Part shown: positions 17,022 through 25,317 of the stretch, in pieces
How positions within the stretch are numbered: the stretch's first letter is position 1
Layout of the letters: the number at the start of each line of letters is the position of its first letter
NCBI RefSeq assembly: GCF_900102545.1
Contig: NZ_FNBN01000001.1
Span: 1,070,221 to 1,134,220 of the forward strand
Length of the DNA stretch: 64,000 bases
Source: Chitinophaga filiformis
GTDB taxonomy: Bacteria; Bacteroidota; Bacteroidia; Chitinophagales; Chitinophagaceae
Direction of reading: 5' to 3'
Program-made: the position numbers and the translations under genes
Notes under the pieces: model-generated
Told to the model about the DNA's origin: nothing
Databases searched by the model: none
Seen by the model: the letters and a program-made list of their open reading frames with translations, nothing else

Positions 17022-17681
17022 TCATTTCTTCGCCTCATCTGCCGGAAGCTGTGTTTTTATGTGAACAGGCTTTGAACGGACGGCCTTGGAGAATGCCTTC
17101 CTATGTCTCCGTTCTGCCTTTCTGATCCCGCGCTTTGTTCGGGGTAAGGTTGTAACTGTGTAGCCCGTAAAAACTATCGGATGCTCAAATTTTATATGCA
17201 AATTCGTCACTACTACATCCTGATCATTTTCTGAAAGATCTGGCCGCTGGATCCGGCTTTCTGCAGCAGGCATTCCGGTCGTATCACTGTTACTAACTTT
17301 CGATCCGGCCGGCACGCCGGTAGTATCTCTTTGTTCTACTTGCGGAGTAATATCTACCTGATGTTGATTGGCCACGGCATTTGATGCAATGCCTGCCGCC
17401 AGCGCTGTACTCACCAGCAACGCCGGTACAATGGCATTCGCCCGTTCTTTCTCCATGAATAAAAGGTCCCTGTTAAGTTGGCTTTCACTGAAACGCCCAC
17501 ATACAGGCCCTCTGCTATCAAGGAACATCCTTGCTACTTCATGATCAGCGAGTTTTGTAAAGTCGATTATTTTCTTTGAGCATTGCCCGCAATACCTCCC
17601 TTTATCCATGGGAGTCATATCGTCCCATGACTCTGTACATGGCACCGGGATATCTACTTTAAACGGAACTTTTCTTTTCAT
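17022..17681 (-). CDS. Membrane protein with N-terminal four-cysteine motif
   Basis: A 219-residue protein of unknown function. The cytoplasmic N terminus carries Cys15, Cys31, Cys34 and Cys61 (PC-x15-CGQC-x26-C), a spacing that could hold a metal ion, together with MDKGRYCGQCSKKIIDFT. A single hydrophobic segment spans about 82-101, and the rest is a polar, low-complexity exported tail with a basic RGIRKAERRHRK stretch. Proteins with the same N-terminal Cys pattern are common in Chitinophagaceae. Anti-sigma-like or envelope-sensing roles would be speculation. It is a single gene. Confidence 0.75.
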   Translation of the reverse strand: MKRKVPFKVDIPVPCTESWDDMTPMDKGRYCGQCSKKIIDFTKLADHEVARMFLDSRGPVCGRFSESQLNRDLLFMEKERANAIVPALLVSTALAAGIASNAVANQHQVDITPQVEQRDTTGVPAGSKVSNSDTTGMPAAESRIQRPDLSENDQDVVVTNLHIKFEHPIVFTGYTVTTLPRTKRGIRKAERRHRKAFSKAVRSKPVHIKTQLPADEAKK

Positions 17682-17800
17682 AAATCAGATAACAACAGGG
17701 ATTTCATCAAAAGTAATTTTATTTACCATGTATTGATTGATTATGTCTCCATACTTTCGCACTTCGCCTATTTTAACTTTTCCTTTATTATCACCCCTCC

Positions 17801-17808
17801 TAAATTTG
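17801..17808 (+). promoter_or_regulatory. Candidate -7 promoter element of the PDZ gene
   Basis: TAAATTTG matches TAnnTTTG and predicts a start near 17815, giving a leader of about 34 bases that includes the ribosome binding site. Confidence 0.5.
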
Positions 17809-17837
17809 CCTTGTTAACTACAATTCACTACATAAAA

Positions 17838-17843
17838 AGGAGG
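17838..17843 (+). promoter_or_regulatory. Strong Shine-Dalgarno AGGAGG before the PDZ gene
   Basis: A full AGGAGG five bases before the ATG at 17849. Such strong sites are uncommon in this window, so it fixes the start and suggests high translation. Confidence 0.7.
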
Positions 17844-17848
17844 AAATT

Positions 17849-18877
17849 ATGAGCAAGCTATTGCAAACCCTCACACTGGCAAGCATTACCTGCTTTGCTT
17901 TTAGCTCTGCCACTATCGCTCAGGATAAGAGGGGCGATAAACTGGGAGAGTATGATGAGATCGTTATTAAACGCAACAGTAACAAGGATGGGAAAGTGAC
18001 CATCGAGATCAAGGATGGCAATGTACTGGTAGATGGGGAGAAAATGGATGCTTATAAGGACGGAGATCTTTCAGTTTACAGACGCCGTATCAGGCCTGTA
18101 GATGGCAATAACTTCAATTTCGCCCCCCGTGGAGGAGTACAGCTTTTCAACGACGATGAAAGCGACGATACTGCCGGAGGTATGATGGATATCAAGCCTG
18201 GTAAGGCTGTGCTGGGTGTATTTACTGAAAAGAAAGAAGCTGCAGGCGCTACCGTACGTGAGGTGGCGAAAGAAAGTCCTGCGGAAAAAGCAGGCATCAA
18301 AGCCGGCGATGTTATCACCCGGGTGGATGCGGATAAGATCAATGAACCACAGGACCTGTTTGAAAAGATCGGTGCGCACGATCCTGGCGATAAGGTAACC
18401 ATCACTTACCTGCGCGACAAAAAAGAGAATACAGCTACAGTTACCCTGGATGAAAGAAAAGACGTTGGCACACTGCAACTCTTCCCCCGTGGCGGAACGC
18501 AGGGCTTCCGTCGTGCTCCCCGCGGAGAATTTAACTTCGGAGATAATTTCCCTGGATTTGGCGGCCCTAACCGCCTTCATGGTTTCAATGAAGATAATGA
18601 CGTGAAACTGGGATTGTCTGTACAGGATACTGAAGAGGGCAACGGTGCAGAGGTATTGAGTGTAGCACCAGGCTCCGCTGCTGAGAAAGCCGGATTTAAA
18701 GCTAAAGACATCATCACTTCACTGGCAGGTGACGACGTTAATTCTACCCGTGATGTGGCGAATGCTTATCGTTCTAATAAGGATAAAGGCACTATTACCG
18801 CCCAGGTGAAAAGGGCTGGTCAGCAGAAGACTTTAGAAATTAAAGTCCCTAAGAAACTGCATAAGGCTGATTTATAA
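17849..18877 (+). CDS. Exported protein with two PDZ domains
   Basis: A 342-residue exported protein. The signal peptide ends near SSATIAQ (residue 25). An Asp/Lys-rich region leads to a first PDZ domain (about 112-205, with AVLGVFTEKKE and SPAEKAGIKAGDVITRVDA) and a second (about 250-335, with VKLGLSVQD and GSAAEKAGFKAKDIITSLAG). There is no protease domain, so it is not a complete DegP/HtrA protein; it may be a periplasmic adaptor that binds protein C termini. Linker regions are rich in FPRGG-type repeats. Single gene, with its own promoter, strong ribosome binding site and terminator. Confidence 0.9.
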   Translation: MSKLLQTLTLASITCFAFSSATIAQDKRGDKLGEYDEIVIKRNSNKDGKVTIEIKDGNVLVDGEKMDAYKDGDLSVYRRRIRPVDGNNFNFAPRGGVQLFNDDESDDTAGGMMDIKPGKAVLGVFTEKKEAAGATVREVAKESPAEKAGIKAGDVITRVDADKINEPQDLFEKIGAHDPGDKVTITYLRDKKENTATVTLDERKDVGTLQLFPRGGTQGFRRAPRGEFNFGDNFPGFGGPNRLHGFNEDNDVKLGLSVQDTEEGNGAEVLSVAPGSAAEKAGFKAKDIITSLAGDDVNSTRDVANAYRSNKDKGTITAQVKRAGQQKTLEIKVPKKLHKADL

Positions 18878-18937
18878 TCAGATAAGTGACCGGCAACGGA
18901 ATATCTAACCAGGTTCCAGCATCGTTTTTGCAACATT

Positions 18938-18978
18938 AAAGGCAGCCCTTTGAAATTATAAAGGCTGCCTTTGTTTTT
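18938..18978 (+). terminator. Rho-independent terminator after the PDZ gene
   Basis: AAAGGCAGCC (18938-18947) pairs with GGCTGCCTTT (18963-18972), followed by GTTTTT. Confidence 0.88.
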
Positions 18979-18993
18979 GCAAGCATCTTCGAA

Positions 18994-19038
18994 AAGAGGC
19001 TGACCAAAAGCAAAAAAGAGCTTTTTGGTCAGCCTCTT
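18994..19038 (-). terminator. Second hairpin, terminator-like on the minus strand
   Basis: AAGAGGCTGACC (18994-19005) pairs with GGTCAGCCTCTT (19027-19038) with additional A/T pairs inside. On the minus strand it ends in CTCTTTTCG, a short T run. No minus-strand gene ends close to it, so the transcript it would stop is unknown. Confidence 0.5.
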
Positions 19039-19187
19039 CTCATTAACCCCTGCGACATTACAAATCCTATGCAAACACAGATATAACACATTTATCTACT
19101 ACAGAAATCTCTCTTTTATAACCCAGTACACAATCCAATTTTTATATCGTCCTGGCAAAGCTGCTACCATAGCTTATTCGGTGAGAT

Positions 19188-19301
19188 AACCCATATATAA
19201 CCCATATATAAGCCATATATGACCCATATATAACCCATATTTATAGAGATATGGGTTATATATGGATTATCTATGGGTAAATGAAGGGTTATATATGGGT
19301 T
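19188..19301. repeat. Large palindrome of ten 11-bp units (five direct, five inverted)
   Basis: Five head-to-tail copies of the unit AACCCATATAT (19188-19242; copies 3, 4 and 5 each differ slightly) are followed after four bases by five 11-bp units in inverted orientation, consensus ATATATGGGTT (19247-19301). Together they form an imperfect 55-bp-arm palindrome with a strict 11-bp period. It is non-coding and its function is unknown. Confidence 0.9.
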
Positions 19302-19458
19302 ACTATAAAGAATGCACAGGTATAACATTAGCTTGGGAGTACAACTAAGTCGTACTTCCAGGCGGGTATTGAACTGTATAATCCTGCTTATTGGAAATTT
19401 CAGTGAATGCTGGTACTGATATTATATTATCGTCTGTTCTATGCTTTACCGTCGCTTA

Positions 19459-19502
19459 TTCGACGCGTCTTCGACGCTTGTTCGACGCTTGTTCGACGCT
19501 TG
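19459..19502. repeat. 11-bp tandem array TTCGACGCTTG
   Basis: Four consecutive 11-bp units: one TTCGACGCGTC followed by three exact TTCGACGCTTG copies, ending in a partial TTC. GTCGCTTA just upstream may be a degenerate start. It shares the period, but not the sequence, of the palindrome 157 bases upstream. Confidence 0.92.
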
Positions 19503-19521
19503 TTCTCTCAGGCAAAAGAGG

Positions 19522-19570
19522 GCTGAAAAACATAATCAATTAACAAACAATGAGTTAGTGTTTTTTCAGC
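19522..19570 (-). terminator. Probable terminator of the aldehyde dehydrogenase gene
   Basis: On the minus strand GCTGAAAAAACA (19559-19570) pairs with TGTTTTTCAGC (19522-19532), followed by CCTCTTTTG. It lies about 45 bases past the stop; the long loop makes it a moderate call. Confidence 0.5.
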
Positions 19571-19614
19571 TATATTATTAGCTCAAAACATCATATCAAA
19601 ATTGTATCAGTCGC

Positions 19615-20985
19615 TTACTTCATCAGCCAGCGGACTATTTTAAGCTTATTCCTGAAGGGCGGATACTTCATCGCCACATCTATCCAGGTACCGGTTTTCA
19701 TGATGCTTTTGGGATGTGTAAACGTGATAAAACTGTATTTCCCATGATATTGTCCCATGCCGCTTTGCCCAATACCACCGAAGGGCAGTTCAGGGTTCGT
19801 AAAGTGCCCGAGGGTGTTGTTGATACATCCTCCGCCAAAACTAAGCTGCTCGGTAACAACCTTTTCGGTGTCGCTCCTTTTGGTAAACAGGTACAGCGAT
19901 AATGGCCTGGGCTGTTGCCGGACCAGCCGGACAGCTTCATCGAGGGTGTTGAAAGTAAGCACCGGCAATACAGGACCGAATATCTCCTCCTGCATAACGG
20001 GACTATCCCAGCTCACATCTTCTAGCAGCGTGGGCGCTATAAACAACGCATTTTCATCCGCAGCGCCTCCATGCAGGACCTTCCCCTGTTGCAAATAAGC
20101 GTTCAGTACCCCAAACCGCTTATTGTTGATGATCCGGGCATAGTCCGGACTAACAGCAGGATCTTTCCCGAAAAATTTAATGATCGCCTTCTTCATAGCC
20201 GCAACCAGTTCATCCTTCACACTGCTGTGTACCAGCACATAATCCGGTGCAATGCAGGTCTGCCCGGCATTCCAGAATTTCCCCCACACGATGCGTTTAG
20301 CGGCCACCCGGATATTGACCTTATCATCCACAATAACAGGCGATTTCCCTCCCAGCTCCAGCGTAACCGGTGTCAGGTGAGGGATAGCCAGTTCCATGAC
20401 CTTACGGCCAATAGCAGCGCTTCCGGTGAAGAATACATGGTCAAAACGGTGCTGCATCAGGTCGGGGATGACCACACTGCCATCTCCTTCGACGGCGGTA
20501 ATATAAGCCGGGTCAAAAGTCTCTTTGATAAGGGAAGTAATCACCGCGGATGTTTTGGGCGCCAGTTCAGACGGTTTTACAATGGCGCAGTTCCCACCAG
20601 CAATAGCGCCTGCCAACGGTGCCATAATCAGCTGAAAAGGATAATTCCAGGGGCCTATCAGCAAAGTTACACCCAGGGGCACCCGGTGTATCCTGCTCTT
20701 GCTGGGATACATGATGAAGGGGCTGGTCACATCTTCCGGTTTCATCCACCGTTTAAGATTACTGAGCAGATAGTCTATTTCCACGTAAAGGAAGCCTATT
20801 TCGCTGCTGTAAGCCTCAACGGGGTGTTTGTGCAGGTCGGCATGTAAAGCGTCTAAAATATCCTTTTCCCGCTTTTTTATGGCCATTTTCAGCAGCTTAA
20901 GCTGATGACGGCGAAATTTATAGGGCAGGGTCTTACCTGACGCAAAAAAGGCTTGTTGTACGTTATAAACATCCTGGGTATTCAT
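19615..20985 (-). CDS. Aldehyde dehydrogenase (ALDH3-like)
   Basis: A 456-residue NAD(P)-dependent aldehyde dehydrogenase that oxidises aldehydes to acids. The short length and pattern fit the class 3/fatty aldehyde dehydrogenase branch. The cofactor region shows GPWNYPFQL and FTGSAAIGRKVM, the general base Glu is in LELGGKSPV, and the catalytic Cys is in FWNAGQTCIAPDYV. The downstream ring is completed by EEIFGPVLPVL and GGCINNTLGHF. It may detoxify lipid aldehydes. No partner genes flank it; the divergent gatB starts 198 bases away. Confidence 0.93.
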   Translation of the reverse strand: MNTQDVYNVQQAFFASGKTLPYKFRRHQLKLLKMAIKKREKDILDALHADLHKHPVEAYSSEIGFLYVEIDYLLSNLKRWMKPEDVTSPFIMYPSKSRIHRVPLGVTLLIGPWNYPFQLIMAPLAGAIAGGNCAIVKPSELAPKTSAVITSLIKETFDPAYITAVEGDGSVVIPDLMQHRFDHVFFTGSAAIGRKVMELAIPHLTPVTLELGGKSPVIVDDKVNIRVAAKRIVWGKFWNAGQTCIAPDYVLVHSSVKDELVAAMKKAIIKFFGKDPAVSPDYARIINNKRFGVLNAYLQQGKVLHGGAADENALFIAPTLLEDVSWDSPVMQEEIFGPVLPVLTFNTLDEAVRLVRQQPRPLSLYLFTKRSDTEKVVTEQLSFGGGCINNTLGHFTNPELPFGGIGQSGMGQYHGKYSFITFTHPKSIMKTGTWIDVAMKYPPFRNKLKIVRWLMK

Positions 20986-21153
20986 ACACCCTGAAGGTAC
21001 TGAAAATGATAAAAGTGGAGATTGTTCGCTTGTTCCGTAGAAGAGGTATAGGAAAACAGAATATAGGTTGAATGGTTCTGCACCACAAGAATACTAAAAT
21101 TTTGTTAAATTCCAATAATATTCCCGGGATTCCCCTTTCTACCCTTCATTATC

Positions 21154-21161
21154 TATATTTG
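21154..21161 (+). promoter_or_regulatory. Candidate -7 promoter element of gatB
   Basis: TATATTTG, a full match to TAnnTTTG, 22 bases before the gatB ATG at 21184, giving a short leader. Confidence 0.55.
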
Positions 21162-21183
21162 CGCTAATAGTTAGAAGATCATC

Positions 21184-22638
21184 ATGAGCGCAGCCATCGA
21201 TTTTGACAAATATGAGGTAGTAATTGGCCTGGAAGTACACGCCCAGTTACTGACAGAAAGCAAATTATTTTGTGGAGACAGTGCAGCTTTCGGAGGCGCG
21301 CCCAATACCCATATCAGTCCTATTACACTGGGTCATCCCGGCACCCTTCCCATGCTGAACCGCAAGGCGGTGGAATACGCCATCCGGCTGGGACTGGCCT
21401 GCCAGAGCAGGATTGAAAGGGACAACTATTTTGCCCGTAAAAACTATTTTTACCCTGATCTCCCGAAAGGATACCAGATCTCGCAGCATACTGCCCCCAT
21501 CTGTGATGGCGGGATTGTCACTATCCCCGTTGCAGGTGGAGAAAGACAGATCAAACTGAACCGCATCCACCTGGAAGAAGATGCCGGAAAATCCATGCAC
21601 GACCAGGATCCATCTTTTACCATGGTGGATTACAACCGTGCCGGTGTTCCCCTGGTGGAAATCGTGACAGAACCCGACCTGCATAGCAGTGACGAAGTAT
21701 ATTCCTTCCTGACCACCCTCCGCAGGCTGGTACGCTGGCTGGATGTGTGTGACGGTAACATGGAGGAAGGAAGTATGCGCTGTGACGCCAATATTTCCAT
21801 CCGCCTGAAAGGAGAGACCAAACTGGGTACCAAGGTAGAAGTAAAGAACCTCAACTCCATCCGTAACGTAAAACGTGCAGTAGAGGGAGAAATAAAACGC
21901 CAGATCACTATTGTGGAAAACGGTGGCACTATCATGCAGGAAACAAGAAGTTTTGATGCCGGCAACGGAACATCCTTCTCTCTGCGTTCCAAGGAAGAAG
22001 CGAACGACTACCGTTATTTCCCTGAACCGGACCTGGCGCCCTTCCATCTGACAGACGAATACCTGGACAATATCCTGAAAGCACTGCCCGAACTGCCGGA
22101 AGCAATGGTACAACGGTTTGTGAGTCAGTACGGACTGCCAGAATACGATGCCCGCGTGATCTGTGATGACAAGGCTACGGCCGACTATTATTCTCAGGTA
22201 GCAACGATCATTCCTGCATATAAAGCAGTGGCCAACTGGTTACTGGGCCCTGTGAAATCTACCCTCAATGAACAGGGTGGATCTATGGCAGAATTCCCAT
22301 TGGCACCAGCTGCATTGGCCGGCCTGATACAACTTGTTGAAGATGGAAAGGTCAGCTTCTCCATCGCTTCTTCACGCATCTTCCCGGAACTGTTACAACA
22401 CCCTGCAGAGCAGCCATTGGATATTGCTACGCGCCTTAACCTCCTTCAGGATAACAATGCAAACAACATTGCACCGATTATTGATGAAGTCCTTGCTAAG
22501 TATCCGGACAAAGTAGCCGAATTCCGCGGTGGTAAAAAAGGATTGATGGGACTCTTTGTAGGAGAGGTAATGAAACTCTCCAAAGGCAAAGCGGATCCTA
22601 AACTGACCAACCAGCTGCTGGCTGAAAAACTGAAATAA
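21184..22638 (+). CDS. gatB: Aspartyl/glutamyl-tRNA amidotransferase subunit B
   Basis: Subunit B of GatCAB, which amidates Glu-tRNA(Gln) or Asp-tRNA(Asn) in organisms that lack the direct synthetases. 484 residues. The N-terminal kinase/cradle domain contains EVVIGLEVHAQL and NYFARKNYFYPDLPKGYQIS, the central part includes EDAGKSMHD and YNRAGVPLVEIVTEPD, and the YqeY-like tRNA-binding tail begins near 400. gatA and gatC are not adjacent, which is usual in Bacteroidota. The TlpA-like lipoprotein gene follows after 15 bases and is probably co-transcribed. Confidence 0.97.
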   Translation: MSAAIDFDKYEVVIGLEVHAQLLTESKLFCGDSAAFGGAPNTHISPITLGHPGTLPMLNRKAVEYAIRLGLACQSRIERDNYFARKNYFYPDLPKGYQISQHTAPICDGGIVTIPVAGGERQIKLNRIHLEEDAGKSMHDQDPSFTMVDYNRAGVPLVEIVTEPDLHSSDEVYSFLTTLRRLVRWLDVCDGNMEEGSMRCDANISIRLKGETKLGTKVEVKNLNSIRNVKRAVEGEIKRQITIVENGGTIMQETRSFDAGNGTSFSLRSKEEANDYRYFPEPDLAPFHLTDEYLDNILKALPELPEAMVQRFVSQYGLPEYDARVICDDKATADYYSQVATIIPAYKAVANWLLGPVKSTLNEQGGSMAEFPLAPAALAGLIQLVEDGKVSFSIASSRIFPELLQHPAEQPLDIATRLNLLQDNNANNIAPIIDEVLAKYPDKVAEFRGGKKGLMGLFVGEVMKLSKGKADPKLTNQLLAEKLK

Positions 22639-22653
22639 TTATAACTGATCAAT

Positions 22654-23817
22654 ATGAAGAAATTTGCTTTATGGGCAGTGGCCGGACTATTCCTGGCCAG
22701 CTGTTCGCAACAGACAGAGAAGGGAGATTTTGTTATCAATGCACATATAGACAATGCTCCTTTAGGTAAAATATACCTGGAGGAACTGACACTTGAGGAA
22801 GCCAAAGTGGTGGATACTGCTGTGATAAAAGATGCCAGCGGTAAATTCACCCTGAAAGGTATGCTGCCAGAACAGGCGCTGTACCGCATCCGTTTTGCTG
22901 ATAATAACCGCTTTATCCTGCTTGGACTCGATGCAGGTACCATGAGCATCGAAGGTGATTATAACCACCTGGAACAGGTTAAAATTGAAAACTCCGAAGC
23001 GTCTACAGAAATACAGCAACTGCTGAACGAAGCCAGCACAAAGAATCTGGCGCTGACTGCAGAAATGAAAACCCTGGACAGTCTCTATCAGGCAAAAACG
23101 CCGGATAGCGTCATGAAACCACGGGTAGCTGCTTTTGAAACCAGGAAAAATGAACTTGAACAGTTCATCATGAAAGCGGCTACAGATACAAAATCTCCTG
23201 CCGTAGCTGCGTTTGCATTAAGCATGGTGAGCACTCCAACCTTACTGCAGGATCAGAAAGTGATCAACGAGATCAAGACACGTTTTCCTGAAAATACACT
23301 GATAACCAGCTTCACCAACAAGCTGAATGAAATATCTCAGAAGAACGCTTCTCCGGGAACAGACGCTATGGCAGCAGAAGACGAGAATATGACAGCTGTG
23401 AAAATCGGACAGGTAGCGCCTGACTTTACCCTGCCTGACCTGTCGGGAAAGGCCACCAGCCTCAGTTCCTTCAAAGGAAAATATGTGCTGGTAGATTTCT
23501 GGGCCAGCTGGTGTAAACCCTGCCGCATGGAAAATCCGAACGTGGTACAGGCTTACAACACCTACAAGAATAAGAACTTCACGATCGTTGGTGTATCTCT
23601 CGACAGAACAAAAGAAGCATGGGCGAAGGCAATACAGGCAGATGGCCTTACCTGGAGCCATGTGAGTGATCTGAAATTCTGGGAATCTGCAGTGGTGCCC
23701 TTATATGGACTAAATTCCATTCCATCCAACATGCTGCTCGATCCGGAAGGAAAGATCATTGCTATCGGGCTGAGAGGCCCTGAGTTACAGGCTAAACTCC
23801 AGGAAGTATTGAAATAA
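22654..23817 (+). CDS. TlpA-like thiol-disulfide lipoprotein (DUF4369 N-terminal)
   Basis: A 387-residue periplasm-facing lipoprotein. The lipobox is LASC with Cys17. The N-terminal DUF4369-type beta domain (about 25-125) and helical linker (125-235) are followed by an AhpC/TSA-type thioredoxin domain (about 250-387) with the redox motif CKPC at 287-290 in DFWASWCKPCRMENP and the cis-Pro strand near SIPSNMLLD. Such proteins in Bacteroidota probably reduce disulfides in exported proteins or in cytochrome maturation. It follows gatB by 15 bases and ends in a shared terminator. Confidence 0.93.
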   Translation: MKKFALWAVAGLFLASCSQQTEKGDFVINAHIDNAPLGKIYLEELTLEEAKVVDTAVIKDASGKFTLKGMLPEQALYRIRFADNNRFILLGLDAGTMSIEGDYNHLEQVKIENSEASTEIQQLLNEASTKNLALTAEMKTLDSLYQAKTPDSVMKPRVAAFETRKNELEQFIMKAATDTKSPAVAAFALSMVSTPTLLQDQKVINEIKTRFPENTLITSFTNKLNEISQKNASPGTDAMAAEDENMTAVKIGQVAPDFTLPDLSGKATSLSSFKGKYVLVDFWASWCKPCRMENPNVVQAYNTYKNKNFTIVGVSLDRTKEAWAKAIQADGLTWSHVSDLKFWESAVVPLYGLNSIPSNMLLDPEGKIIAIGLRGPELQAKLQEVLK

Positions 23818-23835
23818 AATTGTTCACAGTAATAG

Positions 23836-23870
23836 AAAGAGCGTCCGCTATATGGCAGACGCTCTTTTTT
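23836..23870. terminator. Shared terminator (TlpA gene / susD of pair A)
   Basis: AAAGAGCGTC (23836-23845) pairs with GACGCTCTTT (23858-23867), followed by T residues on the plus strand and TTTCTATT on the minus strand, so it can stop both converging transcripts. Confidence 0.85.
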
Positions 23871-23889
23871 ATTTACGGATTGGCCACTG

Positions 23890-25299
23890 TTATTTTTTGT
23901 ATCCCGGGTTCTGTTCTATGTTACGGTTCACATCTGTCTCTCTTTGCGGGATAGGAAAGATGGCTGTGTTTGAAGTAGCTTCTACAGTACATCTGCCCGG
24001 ATTCACCTGACCTGGAGTAGTACAATTTCTCACAATATCCAGCTTATTTCTTAAGAGGTCGAAATAGCGCTGTCCTTCAAACATAAACTCCACACGTTTC
24101 TCTTTGAGCACAGCTGTCAATACCGCATTATCTGCCACATTTTCGAGTGCAGCCAGGTTCCTGTGTGTACGGATTGCGTTTACATCTGCCAGTGCAGCAA
24201 CATAATTACCTGACTTTGCGTATGCCTCTGCACGCGCCAGGTACATTTCTGAAATGCGCAGTATTTTAGGACTATGTAGTCCTGATATACCTTGCTGACC
24301 GGTAAACTTGTTATTCTGAAATTCGGAAGCACTGCCGGTAAATGCCGAAATGAAAACTCTTCTGGCATCACCCGGCTCTAATGAATTCACCAGGTCAGGA
24401 GATACACGGATATCCCCATAACCAGGTTTCCTGTACATCTGCCCCAGGTTGTCAGAACCAGCGGTTTGTATATCCAGTATCTTCAGCGTAAAAATATCTT
24501 CTCCGGCACCTGGTGTATTATAAAACTCAGCCAGGCTATTTGCGGGCTGAATAGTATATCCTGCATTGATCACTCTTGTTGCCTCCGCAATAGCAGCTGC
24601 GTTATCACCTTTATACAGGTACACCCTTGCCAGCAGCGCAGATGCTGCATAGGAGCTGGCATTGAAAGGATCGCTGGTATTCTCGTCCAGTAATGATTTG
24701 GCTTCGGTCAGGTCGGCAATGATCTGTGCATATACCTGGTCTACTGTACTTCTTGCCGGTGAGCCTACTTCGAATTTTGTTATCACAGGTACTCCCAGAG
24801 AAGTACCACCCCCAACGATATATGGCTCAGCGAAGAAACGCAGGAGATCAAAATGTGCCAATGCACGAACGAACAGTGCCTGTCCTTTGGCCAGATCTTT
24901 CTCTTCAGCAGTACCATCACTAATGACAGGTACGCTGTTGATAATATTGTTAGCCCTTAAAATAACGGAATATGCCGTGTTCCAGACACCGCTTACATCC
25001 CCGTCTGAAACAACCCAGCTTAACTTCCAGCTGGACAGGAAACGGTTACCATTACTGGTGGAAATATAGACGTTATCCGCTGTGACTTCCCCGAGTATCA
25101 GGTAATTTCTGCCATAATAATTTACAGCTCTCATCCCTGCATACATACCGTTTACAGCGGCATTCACGCCTTTGATATTTGATAAAGCCTCATCCGTTGG
25201 TAATTTGTCCGCCGGCGAAAGCTCCAGCTCCTTATTACAGCCCTGACCGACAAACAACAACAGGACTAACATAACAGTGTATACGAGTAATCTTTTCAT
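23890..25299 (-). CDS. SusD/RagB family nutrient-binding lipoprotein (pair A)
   Basis: A 469-residue surface lipoprotein that caps its partner SusC channel and binds the substrate. The signal peptide ends in a lipobox with GQGC (Cys21). TPR-like helices occupy the first half, and the C-terminal region shows the typical RISEMYLARAEAYAKSG, DVNAIRTHRN, EKRVEFMFEGQRYFDLLR blocks and the IPQRETDVNRNIEQNPGY tail. It sits 18 bases after its SusC. The substrate cannot be predicted: no enzyme or regulator gene is adjacent. Confidence 0.94.
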   Translation of the reverse strand: MKRLLVYTVMLVLLLFVGQGCNKELELSPADKLPTDEALSNIKGVNAAVNGMYAGMRAVNYYGRNYLILGEVTADNVYISTSNGNRFLSSWKLSWVVSDGDVSGVWNTAYSVILRANNIINSVPVISDGTAEEKDLAKGQALFVRALAHFDLLRFFAEPYIVGGGTSLGVPVITKFEVGSPARSTVDQVYAQIIADLTEAKSLLDENTSDPFNASSYAASALLARVYLYKGDNAAAIAEATRVINAGYTIQPANSLAEFYNTPGAGEDIFTLKILDIQTAGSDNLGQMYRKPGYGDIRVSPDLVNSLEPGDARRVFISAFTGSASEFQNNKFTGQQGISGLHSPKILRISEMYLARAEAYAKSGNYVAALADVNAIRTHRNLAALENVADNAVLTAVLKEKRVEFMFEGQRYFDLLRNKLDIVRNCTTPGQVNPGRCTVEATSNTAIFPIPQRETDVNRNIEQNPGYKK

Positions 25300-25317
25300 A
25301 TAAGATCGTTGCTTAAA

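Larger units (their letters stand above)
18878..19614. other. Gene-free region with hairpins and 11-bp repeats
   Basis: 737 bases without a credible gene between the PDZ gene (plus) and the aldehyde dehydrogenase (minus). It holds a terminator for the PDZ gene, a second large hairpin, a 114-bp palindrome made of 11-bp units, an 11-bp tandem array, and a probable terminator for the dehydrogenase. No tRNA-like or CRISPR-like structure is visible. Confidence 0.7.

Noticed and set aside
19188..19502. CRISPR array
   Set aside because: Units are only 11 bp with no spacers, and no cas genes are present.
21265..22113. Long open frame opposite gatB (282 codons)
   Set aside because: It is a shadow of gatB with a composition unlike a real protein and no start signals.
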